Assembly (NCBI RefSeq): GCF_013375535.1
Contig: NZ_JABXJG010000001.1
Location: 744,001 to 808,000 of the forward strand
Reading direction: 5' to 3'
Origin: Sphingobium sp. 15-1
GTDB lineage: Bacteria; Pseudomonadota; Alphaproteobacteria; Sphingomonadales; Sphingomonadaceae
Length of the DNA: 64,000 nt
Shown here in pieces: positions 9,428 through 19,747 of this stretch. Below the pieces are notes generated by a model. That model was not told the origin of the DNA, made no database searches, and saw only the letters and a list, made by a program, of their open reading frames with translations. The translations under genes were made by a program, and so were the position numbers. Each line of letters begins with the position of its first letter. The stretch's first letter is position 1.

Positions 9428-10081
9428 ATGAAACTGCCTGCCGGGCGCATGACCAACGGGATTGCGGCGATCACCTTCGTCGCCTTCCTGCTGATCTATC
9501 TGACGGGGCAGGTGGATAATGCCGCGATCATGGCCGGTTTCATCCCGGCCCGGGTAGAGGATGGGGCGCTGCTCGCCGGCATGGCGGCGGTGCCTGTCTG
9601 GCTGACGCCGATCAGTTGCACGCTGGTGCATGCCAACTGGCTGCATATCGGTTTCAACCTGTTCATGTTCGTCTTTTGCGGACGACAGGTGGAGCATGTG
9701 CTGGACAAGGGCGCGACGCTCATCCTTTATCTGGCGGGCGCTTATGGCGCGACGGCGCTGCAATGGGCTGTCGATCCGCAGTCGACCAGTCCCATGGTCG
9801 GCGCGAGCGGCGCGATTTCCGCGATCATCGCCACCTACGCGCTGCTCTACAGCCAGCAGAATGTCCGGCGGATCGGCCCGCTTTCGGCCAGTCTTGTCCG
9901 CGCGCTGTGGCTGGCAGCAAGCTGGATCGCGATCCAGTTGATGATCGGCCTGGCTGGAGGATTTGGCGATCTGGGCCAGATCGCCATTGCCGCGCACATT
10001 GGGGGCTTTCTGGTGGGGCTGGCGCTGACGCGGCCGCTGCTCCGCTGGCGTTTCCGCAAGCGTCCCCAGCCCCTGTCCTGA
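9428..10081 (+). CDS. Rhomboid family intramembrane serine protease
   Basis: A 217-residue membrane protein with about six hydrophobic segments. The rhomboid signature is present: HANWLHIGFNLFMFVFCG in TM2 with its HxxxN motif near residues 70-86, the catalytic serine in MVGASGAISAI near 123, and the catalytic histidine in IAAHIGGFLVGLAL near 191. Rhomboids cleave transmembrane substrates within the bilayer; the substrate here is unknown. It begins six bases after the greA stop, so it is probably read from the same transcript. Catalytic residues look intact. Confidence 0.92.
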   Translation: MKLPAGRMTNGIAAITFVAFLLIYLTGQVDNAAIMAGFIPARVEDGALLAGMAAVPVWLTPISCTLVHANWLHIGFNLFMFVFCGRQVEHVLDKGATLILYLAGAYGATALQWAVDPQSTSPMVGASGAISAIIATYALLYSQQNVRRIGPLSASLVRALWLAASWIAIQLMIGLAGGFGDLGQIAIAAHIGGFLVGLALTRPLLRWRFRKRPQPLS

Positions 10082-10117
10082 ACGATTTAGGCCTGAACAA
10101 TCTTGTCCTGAACGCCC

Positions 10118-10339
10118 TTAGCCGTTCGGCAATTCCGGTTCCAGCAAGCGGTGCAGATGCACGATCACATAGCGCATCTCCGCATCGTCGACCGTGCGCT
10201 GCGCCGCGCCGCGCCAGGCATTTTCGGCCGCCGCATAATCGGGATACACCCCAACCAGCTCGATGGAGTTCAAATCTTCGAATTCGAGCGTCTGGGGATC
10301 TTTGACGCGACCGCCCATCACAAGATGCAGCTTGCTCAT
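10118..10339 (-). CDS. DUF4170 domain-containing protein
   Basis: A 73-residue protein, MSKLHLVMGGRVKDPQ..., with the DUF4170 pattern: a short N-terminal strand MGGRV, then SIELVGVYPDYAAAENAWRG and MRYVIVHLHRLL. Members are common single-domain proteins of alphaproteobacteria with no established function. It reads convergently with the rhomboid gene and is separated by about 100 bases from the next minus-strand group. No signal peptide or membrane segment is seen. Confidence 0.85.
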   Translation of the reverse strand: MSKLHLVMGGRVKDPQTLEFEDLNSIELVGVYPDYAAAENAWRGAAQRTVDDAEMRYVIVHLHRLLEPELPNG

Positions 10340-10444
10340 GGTCTCTTATGTTCTCCTGTTCGGTGAACGCGGACATTAGCAGGCCGCCCGCGCCCATCCA
10401 AGGGCTGAGGCAGGCGTGCGAGCATGCTTTTGATGACGAAGCGA

Positions 10445-11068
10445 TTACGTTTTGGGCAACCGCGCCTTCAACGCATCGCTGATCGCCTCGACCTTGGCCG
10501 CCACCAGCGCGACGACATCATCGGCAAGGCGGGAGGTTTTTCCCGTCAGGTCGGCGGACGCCACCACGTCCCGTGCGGAGGCGGCGGCTTCCTTCGTCCC
10601 TTCGGCGGCGTTGTTCAGCGCTTCGCCCGTGCTCGATTTCAGGCTTTCCGCGCTTTCCGCCGCGGCGGCCTTGGCGGCCAGGGCGGCCTCCAGCACTTTC
10701 GCGCCCGCGCTCGACGCCAGGCCGGGCAGCGCCTTCATCGCGGCGCGGCTCTTGGGGAACATCCAGGCGATGACAGCTCCCGCCGCCACGGCTCCGGCCA
10801 CGGCGGCGATGGGATGTTCCTGGACGATCTCATTGGCGCGCGTGGCCACGCGCTGCGAACGGTCCCGCGCGTCGGCATAGGCGGCGCTGGCCTTGTCGCG
10901 CGCCCGATCCCGCGCATCCCCGGCCCGTTCCCGGCTGGTCTGGATCAGGCCGCCGGCGCCCTCCATGGCCCGGTCCGCCGTGTCGCGGAACTTGCCCGAT
11001 GCGGTCTCGGCAATGTCGTTCGCCGCTTCGCGGGCGCGGGTGAGTTGAGCGCGGATGTCAGCCATCAT
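10445..11068 (-). CDS. Alanine/lysine-rich helical protein with one membrane anchor (ElaB/YqjD-like)
   Basis: A 207-residue, strongly helical protein rich in Ala, Arg, Asp and Lys. Residues 1-80 form an amphipathic coiled-coil-like region (ARDRARDKASAAYADARDRS). A single hydrophobic segment follows, EHPIAAVAGAVAAGAVIAW, at about residues 84-102. The rest is another Ala-rich helix ending DALKARLPKT. The phrase VQEHPIAAVAGA preceding a small-residue helix is typical of the DUF883/ElaB/YqjD group, membrane-anchored proteins known in E. coli to bind stationary-phase ribosomes. The assignment here is by pattern only. It overlaps the next upstream gene by 11 bases. Confidence 0.7.
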   Translation of the reverse strand: MMADIRAQLTRAREAANDIAETASGKFRDTADRAMEGAGGLIQTSRERAGDARDRARDKASAAYADARDRSQRVATRANEIVQEHPIAAVAGAVAAGAVIAWMFPKSRAAMKALPGLASSAGAKVLEAALAAKAAAAESAESLKSSTGEALNNAAEGTKEAAASARDVVASADLTGKTSRLADDVVALVAAKVEAISDALKARLPKT

Positions 11069-11381
11069 CAGTCTCCGAAATCTCTTCTGTGCGGTTCCTT
11101 ACCCGAACGTATAGCCGCTGGAAAAGGGTCCCAAGGGGGCGGCGCAGCAAATAAAGCGCCAAAGCGCCCACCGCTGCGGCGGTTGCGGCGGGCCGTTGCC
11201 GGACCTTCGCGGCCGCATAGGCGGTGCCGTCCAGCAGGGTCTCCGTTGCCTTCTCCTTCGCATCTCGTTTCAATCGGGCAGGCGCGACGCGGGCCTTGGC
11301 AGCCAGGGCGCTGGAAACAAGGGCGGCCTTACGCGCATCCGCCCGCGCCGCCGCCTCCCGATAGACCTGTTCCTGCTTCAT
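11058..11381 (-). CDS. Small YqjK-like membrane protein
   Basis: A 107-residue basic protein. Its N-terminal half is a charged helix (MKQEQVYREAAARADARKAAL), followed by a hydrophobic segment, RPAATAAAVGALALYLLRRP, at about residues 63-82, and a charged tail. Size and position, between a YqjE-like and a YqjD-like gene, suggest the counterpart of YqjK in the enterobacterial yqjD-yqjE-yqjK group. Sequence evidence for homology is weak. It overlaps both neighbours by a few bases, indicating one operon. Confidence 0.65.
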   Translation of the reverse strand: MKQEQVYREAAARADARKAALVSSALAAKARVAPARLKRDAKEKATETLLDGTAYAAAKVRQRPAATAAAVGALALYLLRRPLGTLFQRLYVRVRNRTEEISETDDG

Positions 11382-11734
11382 GCCCTCACCGCCTTTTTCA
11401 TCCGGTCGATCCGTCCCTTGGCGATCAGCAGCAGCAGCAATGCGACGATCAGAGCGCCCCCGAACACCGCGCCGGTCGCCCAGCCCGTGCCCAGATGGGG
11501 CGCCAACGCCAGGATAAGGCCGACAAGACCAGCGACGATCGCGGCGAAGATGAGCATGATGCCCACCGCCGCGAAGATCACTGCGTCGCGCACCCCCATG
11601 CCGACAATGCCTGCCCGCAGCTTCTGCCGTTCGACTTCCGCTTCCGCATAGGCGCGCCCATCGCTGTACAGGCGGGTGAAGACGTCGCGGACGGACTCGT
11701 CCTGCGCCTCGGTCTGCATGGGCTCTTGCGTCAA
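11378..11734 (-). CDS. YqjE/phage-holin-like family membrane protein
   Basis: A 118-residue protein with an N-terminal cytoplasmic helix (YSDGRAYAEAEVERQKLRAG) and two long hydrophobic segments, about residues 48-75 and 82-107, then a basic end (KGRIDRMKKAVRA). This is the layout of the YqjE/holin-superfamily-III-like family. Despite the family name nothing phage-like lies nearby. It sits in the middle of the small membrane-protein operon, overlapping the next gene by 4 bases. Confidence 0.75.
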   Translation of the reverse strand: MTQEPMQTEAQDESVRDVFTRLYSDGRAYAEAEVERQKLRAGIVGMGVRDAVIFAAVGIMLIFAAIVAGLVGLILALAPHLGTGWATGAVFGGALIVALLLLLIAKGRIDRMKKAVRA

Positions 11735-11790
11735 AACTTCCTCCGCCCCGGAACTGGGGCTTTATCGTCCGTCACCCGGGAAGGGCGGCA

Positions 11791-12411
11791 TCAGGCGTCG
11801 TCGTCGGACCCTTTGGCCAGGCGCATCAGCACGAAGCCGACCACCGCAGCCGCGCCGATCGCCACGGCGGGGCTCTTGCGCACGAAATCGCGCGCTTCGG
11901 TCATCAACTGGTCGACATCCTTGCTGTCCAGCGTCTTTGCGGCGCCGGCGACCGATTCGGCGGCCTGGCGGGCATAATCGCCATATTGCGGGCCAAGCTT
12001 GGCGTCGACCGTGCCGGCCGTGTCGGAAATCAGCTTGGCCAGGCTCTGCATGGCCGATCCGGTCTTGTCCTTGGCGACGCCGGCGGCCGACTTGGCGGTT
12101 TTGGATGCCTGATCCTTGAGCGGATCGATATGCGCCTTCCAGTCGACCGCGTTGATCTTGTCCGCCGCCGCCTTCGCCGCTTTTTCGGCCTGCGCCTTGA
12201 TCGGCGCGATCTGCGCGGTCCAGCCATGGGCGGCGGTGCCGTTGCCGGGCTTCTTCGGGGTGGCGGCCTTGCGGGTGGCGGCGGTCTTGACGGGGGCAGC
12301 CTTCACCAGCGTGCCCGACGCAGCGGACTTTGCCGGTTTGGCCTTGGGGGTCTTGGCCGGGCTGGCTTTTCCGGCGCGCTTGACGGGTGGGGTTTCCGGG
12401 GTGTCGGCCAT
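11791..12411 (-). CDS. Lysine/alanine/proline-rich protein with C-terminal membrane helix (DUF883-like)
   Basis: A 206-residue protein starting MADTPETPPVKRAGKASP at 12411. Residues 1-60 are a histone-tail-like, Lys/Pro/Ala-rich stretch (KTPKAKPAKSAASG). Residues 65-170 are Ala-rich helix. The C-terminal 30 residues carry a DUF883-like end: RDFVRKSPAVAIGAAAVVGF, then VLMRLAKGSDDDA. It is probably a distant paralogue of the protein at 10445-11068. The reading frame is open further upstream to 12648 but that part lacks family features and would cover the enolase promoter. The basic N-terminus could bind nucleic acid; that is inference. Confidence 0.7.
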   Translation of the reverse strand: MADTPETPPVKRAGKASPAKTPKAKPAKSAASGTLVKAAPVKTAATRKAATPKKPGNGTAAHGWTAQIAPIKAQAEKAAKAAADKINAVDWKAHIDPLKDQASKTAKSAAGVAKDKTGSAMQSLAKLISDTAGTVDAKLGPQYGDYARQAAESVAGAAKTLDSKDVDQLMTEARDFVRKSPAVAIGAAAVVGFVLMRLAKGSDDDA

Positions 12412-12520
12412 CGTCCTAAGTCTCCCTTTTTGAGATACGGTGGAATTTGCGAAGCGGGCGCGCGGCTTTGCCTCTAATGCTTCGCCACCGCTCACAGTTC
12501 CGTTGCCGTTACTATTTTGA

Positions 12521-13912
<1,392 letters not shown>

Positions 13913-13930
13913 GTTAATTTTTCGACGGTC

Positions 13931-13962
13931 GGCCGCACGGGCAATAAATTTTGCTTGCGGCC
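13931..13962 (+). terminator. Possible hairpin after eno
   Basis: GGCCGCACGGGCAA at 13931-13944 can pair imperfectly with TTGCTTGCGGCC at 13951-13962. No clean T-run follows, so it may be a weak terminator or an mRNA-stabilising structure between eno and the ftsB-like gene. Confidence 0.35.
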
Positions 13963-13989
13963 GGCCCGTCTGTGTGATTCAACTGGTCC

Positions 13990-14301
13990 ATGGCGCATAT
14001 CGCGAAACTCCGCATGTTGCTTTTTTCGGCTTTCGGGCCGGCGATTGCGGTGCTTCTTCTTCTATTCTTCGCCGGCTATGTGGTGCTGGGCTCCAACGGC
14101 GTCCTGGCCTGGGGCGACTATAAGCGGCAGCTCCATCATGCGCAGGCTGAGCTAAAGCAGGTCCAGGGCCATCGGCAGGAGCTCAAGAACCGGGTGGATC
14201 TGCTCAATCCGCGGCGCGTCGACCCCGATCTTTCCGACGAATTGATCCGCCGCGAGCTGGGCGTCGTCCATCATGACGAAGTGATCGTCCCGTTGAACTG
14301 A
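13990..14301 (+). CDS. FtsB/DivIC-type septum formation initiator
   Basis: A 103-residue bitopic membrane protein: a short cytoplasmic N terminus, one membrane helix at about residues 13-34 (FGPAIAVLLLLFFAGYVVLG), then a periplasmic coiled coil (QLHHAQAELKQVQGHRQELK) and a C-terminal segment LSDELIRRELGVVHHDEVI. This is the architecture of FtsB in the FtsQBL divisome complex, which controls septal peptidoglycan synthesis. The eno-ftsB-pdhA position supports it. The symbol is left empty because the family is recognised by layout, not close identity. Confidence 0.88.
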   Translation: MAHIAKLRMLLFSAFGPAIAVLLLLFFAGYVVLGSNGVLAWGDYKRQLHHAQAELKQVQGHRQELKNRVDLLNPRRVDPDLSDELIRRELGVVHHDEVIVPLN

Positions 14302-14360
14302 TTATCCTGCCGGAACGCCGGTCCAAGCGCTTTTGCTGCGTTTTGAGGCTCCATGCCGCG

Positions 14361-14390
14361 TTGCATTTGGAGGTGAACTGCCGCTATACC
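14361..14390 (+). promoter_or_regulatory. Candidate promoter for pdhA-pdhB
   Basis: TTGCAT at 14361-14366 and TATACC at 14385-14390, with an 18-base spacer, lie about 40 bases upstream of the pdhA start. The match to sigma-70 consensus is fair, not strong. Confidence 0.4.
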
Positions 14391-14431
14391 GGCCTTCCTT
14401 CCATCCTCACCCACGCAAAAGGATAAAAGCC

Positions 14432-15499
14432 TTGGCGAAACCAACAACGCCGCGTTCGTCACGCGCAAAGGCAGCCAGTCCGGCTGGCGCGGACCATAAC
14501 CGGCCGCGCCCCGACGCTCCCAAAGATTATAAGGCCACCAAAGAAGAGCTGCTGGAATTTTACCGGCAGATGGTCCTCATTCGCCGCTTCGAGGAAAAGG
14601 CGGGGCAGCTTTACGGCCTCGGCCTGATCGGCGGCTTCTGTCACCTCTATATCGGCCAGGAAGCGGTCGCCGTCGGCATCCAGTCGGCGCTGAAACCCGG
14701 CAAGGACAGCGTCATCACCGGCTATCGCGACCATGGCCACATGCTGGCCTATGGCATCGATCCCAATCTTATCATGGCCGAACTGACCGGCCGTGAAGCC
14801 GGCATCTCCCGCGGCAAGGGCGGTTCGATGCATATGTTCAGCGTCGAGCATAAATTCTACGGCGGCCACGGCATCGTCGGTGCGCAGGTGTCGCTGGGCG
14901 CTGGCCTGGGCTTTGCGCATAAGTACAACAATGACGGCGGCGTCTGCGTCGCCTATTTCGGGGACGGCGCGGCCAATCAGGGCCAGGTCTACGAAAGCTT
15001 CAACATGGCCGAGCTGTGGAAGTTGCCGATCATCTTCGTGATCGAAAACAACCAGTACGCCATGGGCACCAGCGTCAATCGCTCGTCGGCCGAAGACCAG
15101 CTCTATCGCCGGGGCGAAAGCTTCCGCATTCCGGGCATCCAGGTGAACGGCATGGACGTTCTGGCAGTGCGCGGCGCGACGGAAGAAGCGCTGAAATGGG
15201 TGCAGGGCGGCAACGGCCCGATCCTGCTGGAAATGAAGACCTACCGCTATCGCGGTCACTCCATGTCCGATCCGGCCAAGTACCGATCGCGCGAGGAAGT
15301 GCAATCGATGCGCGAAAAGTCCGATCCGATCGAAGGCGTCAAGAAATATCTGGCCGATATGGGCGTTGCCGAAGACGAGCTCAAGAAGATCGATCAGGAC
15401 ATCCGCAAGATCGTCAGCGATTCCGCGGACTTCGCTGAAACCTCTCCCGAACCGGAACTGCACGAGCTGTATACGGACGTGCTGGTGGAGCAATATTAA
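14432..15499 (+). CDS. pdhA: Pyruvate dehydrogenase E1 component, alpha subunit
   Basis: A 355-residue thiamine-diphosphate-dependent E1 alpha subunit of pyruvate dehydrogenase. A TTG at 14432 preceded by AAAGGA at 14418-14423 gives the start [15 protein letters not shown]; the frame stays open upstream to 14333 without a plausible RBS. Family motifs: [19 protein letters not shown] near residue 46, [30 protein letters not shown], and the ThDP/Mg motif [19 protein letters not shown] at about 185-203 ending with [10 protein letters not shown]. It works as an alpha2beta2 heterotetramer with PdhB, whose ATG overlaps its stop (TAATG). Confidence 0.96.
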   Translation: MAKPTTPRSSRAKAASPAGADHNRPRPDAPKDYKATKEELLEFYRQMVLIRRFEEKAGQLYGLGLIGGFCHLYIGQEAVAVGIQSALKPGKDSVITGYRDHGHMLAYGIDPNLIMAELTGREAGISRGKGGSMHMFSVEHKFYGGHGIVGAQVSLGAGLGFAHKYNNDGGVCVAYFGDGAANQGQVYESFNMAELWKLPIIFVIENNQYAMGTSVNRSSAEDQLYRRGESFRIPGIQVNGMDVLAVRGATEEALKWVQGGNGPILLEMKTYRYRGHSMSDPAKYRSREEVQSMREKSDPIEGVKKYLADMGVAEDELKKIDQDIRKIVSDSADFAETSPEPELHELYTDVLVEQY

Positions 15500-16866
15500 T
15501 GGGTATCGAAATCAAGATGCCGGCGCTGTCCCCGACCATGGAGGAAGGCACGCTGGCGAAATGGCTGGTGAAGGAAGGTGACGAGGTCCGCTCGGGCGAC
15601 ATATTGGCCGAGATCGAGACCGACAAGGCGACGATGGAATTCGAAGCCGTCGATGAAGGCAAGATCGGCCAGATCGTCATTGCCGAAGGGACCGAAGGCG
15701 TGAAGGTCGGCACCGTCATTGCGACCATGGCGGGTCAGGGGGGCGAAGCGGCTCCGGCTCCCAAGGCGGCAGCGCCCAAGGCCGAGGCGGCTCCTGCGCC
15801 GAAAAAGGCGGAAAGCGGGACGGCGAAGCTGGTCACCCAAGCCAAGGCCACCGTCAAGGACCCTTCGCTTCCTGAAGGCACGGAATATCTCAAGACCACC
15901 GTGCGCGAAGCGCTGCGCGACGCCATGGCGGAGGAAATGCGCCGCGACGAACGCGTGTTCGTGATGGGCGAAGAGGTTGCCGAATATCAAGGCGCCTACA
16001 AGGTCACGCAGGGCCTGCTGGAAGAATTTGGCGACAAGCGCGTCATCGACACGCCGATCACCGAATATGGCTTTGCCGGCATTGGCGCGGGCGCGGCGAT
16101 GGGCGGTCTGAAGCCGGTCATCGAGTTCATGACCTTCAACTTCGCGATGCAGGCGATCGACCACATCATCAATTCGGCGGCCAAGACCAATTACATGTCC
16201 GGCGGCCAGATGCGCTGCCCGATCGTGTTCCGCGGTCCCAATGGCGCGGCGAGCCGCGTCGCGGCCCAGCACAGCCAGAATTACGGCCCCTGGTATGCGG
16301 CGGTTCCGGGTCTGATCGTGATCGCGCCCTATGACTCGGCCGATGCGAAGGGCTTGCTGAAGGCGGCGATCCGGTCGGACGATCCGGTCGTGTTCCTGGA
16401 AAATGAGCTGGTCTATGGCCGCAGCTTCGACGTGCCGAAGGTCGACGACTATGTCCTGCCGATCGGCAAGGCGCGCATCGTCCGCGAGGGCAAGGATGTG
16501 ACGCTGGTCAGCTACTCGATCGGTGTGGGCGTCGCGCTGGAGGCGGCTGAAACGCTGGCCGCTGAAGGCATTGACGCGGAAGTCGTCGACCTGCGCACGC
16601 TGCGTCCGCTGGACACCGCAACGGTTCTGGAAAGCCTGAAGAAGACCAACCGCCTGGTGGTGGTCGAGGAAGGCTGGCCGGTCTGCTCGATCGCGTCGGA
16701 AATCGCCGCCGTGGTTATGGAGCAGGGCTTCGACGACCTCGACGCTCCGGTGCTGCGCGTCACCAATGAGGACGTGCCGCTGCCCTATGCGGCCAATCTG
16801 GAAAAGGCCGCCCTGATCGACGCCGCCCGCGTGGTCGAGGCGGCGAAGAAGGTCTGCTACAAATAA
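15499..16866 (+). CDS. pdhB: Pyruvate dehydrogenase E1 component, beta subunit with N-terminal lipoyl domain
   Basis: A 455-residue E1 beta. Unlike most E1 beta subunits it begins with a lipoyl domain: [20 protein letters not shown] with the lipoylation lysine in [13 protein letters not shown] near residue 43. A flexible Ala/Pro/Lys linker follows (about residues 82-115), then the transketolase pyrimidine-binding and C-terminal domains ([39 protein letters not shown]). Such lipoyl-E1beta fusions are known in alphaproteobacteria and may help dock E1 to the complex. A terminator follows directly. Confidence 0.96.
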   Translation: MGIEIKMPALSPTMEEGTLAKWLVKEGDEVRSGDILAEIETDKATMEFEAVDEGKIGQIVIAEGTEGVKVGTVIATMAGQGGEAAPAPKAAAPKAEAAPAPKKAESGTAKLVTQAKATVKDPSLPEGTEYLKTTVREALRDAMAEEMRRDERVFVMGEEVAEYQGAYKVTQGLLEEFGDKRVIDTPITEYGFAGIGAGAAMGGLKPVIEFMTFNFAMQAIDHIINSAAKTNYMSGGQMRCPIVFRGPNGAASRVAAQHSQNYGPWYAAVPGLIVIAPYDSADAKGLLKAAIRSDDPVVFLENELVYGRSFDVPKVDDYVLPIGKARIVREGKDVTLVSYSIGVGVALEAAETLAAEGIDAEVVDLRTLRPLDTATVLESLKKTNRLVVVEEGWPVCSIASEIAAVVMEQGFDDLDAPVLRVTNEDVPLPYAANLEKAALIDAARVVEAAKKVCYK

Positions 16867-16874
16867 GAGAAAGA

Positions 16875-16906
16875 GGGGGCAGTGCCGATGCGCTGCTCCC
16901 TTTTTT
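16875..16906 (+). terminator. Rho-independent terminator after pdhB
   Basis: GGGGGCAG at 16875-16882 pairs with CTGCTCCC at 16893-16900 (one G-T pair), followed by six T. It lies 9 bases after the pdhB stop and also ends short of the convergent TadE-type gene. Confidence 0.8.
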
Positions 16907-16920
16907 GGTCGCTGCGACGA

Positions 16921-17616
16921 TCAGGCCGAAAAATAGTTGCAGGTCGCCTTCGCCGTTCCCGACAGATTCTGGGCATTTTGCAGAGTCTGGAGCGTGCGGT
17001 CGCGAACCGAGAAGGCCGAAGAATAGTGGATCGTGATCGGTCCGAACCAACGGTCCGTCATGATGGGCCTGTAATCGTAGAAGATGTCGACGACGACGAC
17101 CGGGTTGCCCGGCGTCGCTGCGACCTGACTGCCCGCCGTTCCAATCCCGCTGGTCAATACCTGCCCTTCGCTGCCGATGGTCTGCGCGCTCGGCACATCT
17201 TTGATCCCCTTGCAACGTTGCCAGGTGATCTTCTGGTCGTCGGCGGGCGTTGTGGTCGCCGCATTATCTTCCAGCGTCGAAATGATGATCCGGCCGCGAG
17301 AGGTCAAATCCAGCGAATCCGCCGCATATTTCGCGCCGATGATGACATCGTTGATGTCATTCTCATCGATCCGGTCGCGCACGCGGGCCACGCCATCGGC
17401 AACCATGCTGGTGATGGCGCTGATCCGCGCATGGGTGATCGCGATGTTGGCGAGTTCCGCACCCCCGAAGGTCAGCAGAATGAGGAAGGGCAGCGAATAG
17501 GCGAATTCGATCAGGGCAAGGCCGCTCTGGTTCCGCCAAAGCTGACGCATAAGCATGATGGCGCTCCGTTCGATCCTGTTGGAAGGTTGTGCGCGCGGCA
17601 TTTTCATACTCCGCAC
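16921..17616 (-). CDS. TadE-family pilus assembly / pseudopilin protein
   Basis: A 231-residue protein; inner starts at 17604 (MKMPRAQ) or near MLMRQLWRNQSGLALIEFA are also possible. The TadE-like signature is WRNQSGLALIEFAYSLPFLI, a short positively charged N terminus followed by Gly-Leu-x-x-x-E-F and a hydrophobic helix, as processed by prepilin peptidase. The remainder is a periplasmic globular domain with few cysteines (WQRCKGIKD, ATCNYFSA). In Tad/Flp pilus systems TadE and TadF are minor pseudopilins. The gene is the last of three overlapping Tad-type genes; no ATPase or secretin lies in the window. Confidence 0.85.
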   Translation of the reverse strand: MRSMKMPRAQPSNRIERSAIMLMRQLWRNQSGLALIEFAYSLPFLILLTFGGAELANIAITHARISAITSMVADGVARVRDRIDENDINDVIIGAKYAADSLDLTSRGRIIISTLEDNAATTTPADDQKITWQRCKGIKDVPSAQTIGSEGQVLTSGIGTAGSQVAATPGNPVVVVDIFYDYRPIMTDRWFGPITIHYSSAFSVRDRTLQTLQNAQNLSGTAKATCNYFSA

Positions 17617-18200
17617 TTCACGGGCGGATCGACGACGCCCGCATAGGGTTCGTTGCGCATGAAGGTCGTCCGGGAAATCGTCACGCTATTCCCCATGCCG
17701 GCGAGGCGGGGAACCGGCGACAGGCGGTTGTAGGTGACGCTGATCTGATAGCGCACCACGTCTTCGGCCGTGCCGATGCCGGACGCGCCCTGGCTGGCCG
17801 CATCATAGCTGTTGTTGCGATTGTCATCGATGAAGCAATCGGGCCCGCTTTTGTCGTAAAGGCCGTTATTGTTGACGTCGGTGGTCAGCTTCTCCGGTTT
17901 GCCGATCTTGTTGTAAGTCAGGAAGTTGGAGGCGCTTATCTGCACGTTGGAGCCGCTGGCGATGCTGCTGAGCCGGTCCCGGACATAGGTTTCGACGGTA
18001 GCGGCGGTCGCGCCTTCCAGCGTCGCCTGGCGGGCGGCGGTATTGGCCGTTCCCTGAACGACTGCCGTCGCATAGGCCTGATAGCCCAGATCGAGCGCGC
18101 CCAGGATCAGGACGATCAGCGGCGTCGCGACCACCGCGAACTCCACGATGGTCACGCCTTCCTCATGGCGGACGAGGCGCTTCAGGCAGGCGGCGATCAT
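17604..18200 (-). CDS. TadE-like pseudopilin protein
   Basis: A 198-residue protein with the N-terminal motif RHEEGVTIVEFAVVATPLIV (about residues 11-30), the classic TadE Gly-x-x-x-x-E-F helix. A second part probably lies in the periplasm and contains VQGTANTAARQATLEGATAA. It overlaps the upstream vWA gene by 4 bases (ATGA type) and the downstream TadE gene by 13 bases, so the three are cotranscribed. Function as a minor pseudopilin is inferred from the family. Confidence 0.85.
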   Translation of the reverse strand: MIAACLKRLVRHEEGVTIVEFAVVATPLIVLILGALDLGYQAYATAVVQGTANTAARQATLEGATAATVETYVRDRLSSIASGSNVQISASNFLTYNKIGKPEKLTTDVNNNGLYDKSGPDCFIDDNRNNSYDAASQGASGIGTAEDVVRYQISVTYNRLSPVPRLAGMGNSVTISRTTFMRNEPYAGVVDPPVKCGV

Positions 18201-19747
18201 GCGCCGATCCTCAGATTGCCGACCTTGTCGGATATGCGCTTGAATGCGTTGGCGAGGTCAGTGGCGTTGCTGACCGAAATGGCCTGGCTGCTGTTGGACG
18301 CGCAGGACGCAATATCCGAATTCATGGTCTGGCCGGACAACACCCCGATGACCCAAATATCGACATAATAGGGATCGGACTTCGCCTTCGCGCACATCAG
18401 CTTGAAGCGTTGCGTGTGAATGGTTTCGAGGTTCGTGTCGGATGTGCCGGTTGAGGCGGTTCTGCCGGCATATCGCGCGACGCCATAGGCGCTGTACGCG
18501 TCACGGAACGGCGACATTTCGCCATCGGTCATGAAGACGATCGTGCGGCGAACCTTCACATTATTATATTTGTCGGGGTTGCGCGTGCCGAAAATGCCGT
18601 TGTTCGCGATCATCCGCAGGCCCCAGATGATGCCGATGTCATGATAGGTTGCGCCGTCGCCCTGCACGATGGTGTCGACCTGCGTATCGAACTCGGACTG
18701 ACTAGCCCATGCCTTCATGTGAACGGCGGGCTTGGGGCAGGCGGTCATATAATATCCCGAGCCGTAATCCTGCTCACCCGAAGAGGAAAAATCATAAGGC
18801 GCCCAGCGCGTGGCGTCGCTGTCGGGGATCTTCGCAATATCCAGATCCCATGCGTCGGACGGTATGGTCGTGCTGGTGGCGGTCAGGGCCGTGGATGTAC
18901 CGCGCTCTTCGATGCAGCCCGCCCAGCTATTGTCGAACCAGTTCGTCGACCAGTCGGTGGCCGTCTTCAAGCTGCCGCTGCTGTTCCTATATGAATAGGA
19001 GGAGCGGACATAGGCGGTATTTTCAGCGCGGATCAGCTTACCCACGTTCACGGTACTGGAAAATTGCAGAAAGCCGATCCTCATGCGGAGATTCTTGGCT
19101 TCGAGCGCCACCTGAGCCGGGCGCAAGTTGGAGTATAAGGTCTTGAGAGCCTCGCGCATCTCGCGCATCTTCGATTTCTTGGTGCCGCTGGTGGTTTTCT
19201 CGGTCTCCTGCGAACAGGATAAGGCGTCCGAAAGATAGCAGTTCATCGAACCCGTCGTATCGAGAACCAGCATGAGGTCGGTATTGACATAATATTCCTC
19301 GCCCAGACATTCGGCGTTCACGCGCATCTGGTTGATGCCCACCACTTTGAGCAGCGTGGTCGGCACGCTGGTGGTGGCTTTCATGCGAAGCTGACCGTTA
19401 TCCAGTTCGGTCGTCACGCGGTTGGCGGCGGTGCTGTCGGTCGTCGACATGACGGCGGAGCCCATCAGTCCGCTGGGGAAGTTGAAGTTGAAATATTTCA
19501 GGGCTTCATTCTTGTCCGCGGTCGCCAATATCGTCCCGCTCATCGAACGCCGCCCGGCAAGCACGCCCGCATCGCAGGCCTGCTGCATGCGCGCCTTCAC
19601 CAGATAGGTTCGGCTGAAGTCGACGGCGGCGCCCACCATGCCTGTCAGCGGGATCATCGCCGCCGCCACGATCGCCAATGTATTGCCCGCCTGATTGCGG
19701 TGAAGCCGCATCAGAATGAACAGCGCGCGCTTGATCCGATCGCCCAT
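18197..19747 (-). CDS. TadG-like protein with von Willebrand factor A domain
   Basis: A 516-residue protein starting MGDRIKRALFILMRLHRNQA at 19747; the open frame extends to 19807 but that part is not family-like. The N terminus has the pseudopilin type QAGNTLAIVAAAMIPLTGMV near residues 18-37. A vWA domain spans roughly residues 150-500 with the metal-binding MIDAS start LMLVLDTTGSMNCY near 163 and a later VFMTDGEMSPF. The C terminus ADVAN-like stretch NAFKRISDKVGNLRIGA closes it. TadG proteins are exported and anchor or adhere in Tad systems. First gene of the three-gene set. Confidence 0.88.
   Translation of the reverse strand: MGDRIKRALFILMRLHRNQAGNTLAIVAAAMIPLTGMVGAAVDFSRTYLVKARMQQACDAGVLAGRRSMSGTILATADKNEALKYFNFNFPSGLMGSAVMSTTDSTAANRVTTELDNGQLRMKATTSVPTTLLKVVGINQMRVNAECLGEEYYVNTDLMLVLDTTGSMNCYLSDALSCSQETEKTTSGTKKSKMREMREALKTLYSNLRPAQVALEAKNLRMRIGFLQFSSTVNVGKLIRAENTAYVRSSYSYRNSSGSLKTATDWSTNWFDNSWAGCIEERGTSTALTATSTTIPSDAWDLDIAKIPDSDATRWAPYDFSSSGEQDYGSGYYMTACPKPAVHMKAWASQSEFDTQVDTIVQGDGATYHDIGIIWGLRMIANNGIFGTRNPDKYNNVKVRRTIVFMTDGEMSPFRDAYSAYGVARYAGRTASTGTSDTNLETIHTQRFKLMCAKAKSDPYYVDIWVIGVLSGQTMNSDIASCASNSSQAISVSNATDLANAFKRISDKVGNLRIGA

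Noticed and set aside
11378-11734. Holin-like family name suggesting a prophage remnant
   Set aside because: No integrase, capsid, terminase or lysis partner nearby; the family name is historical and the genes fit the YqjE group.
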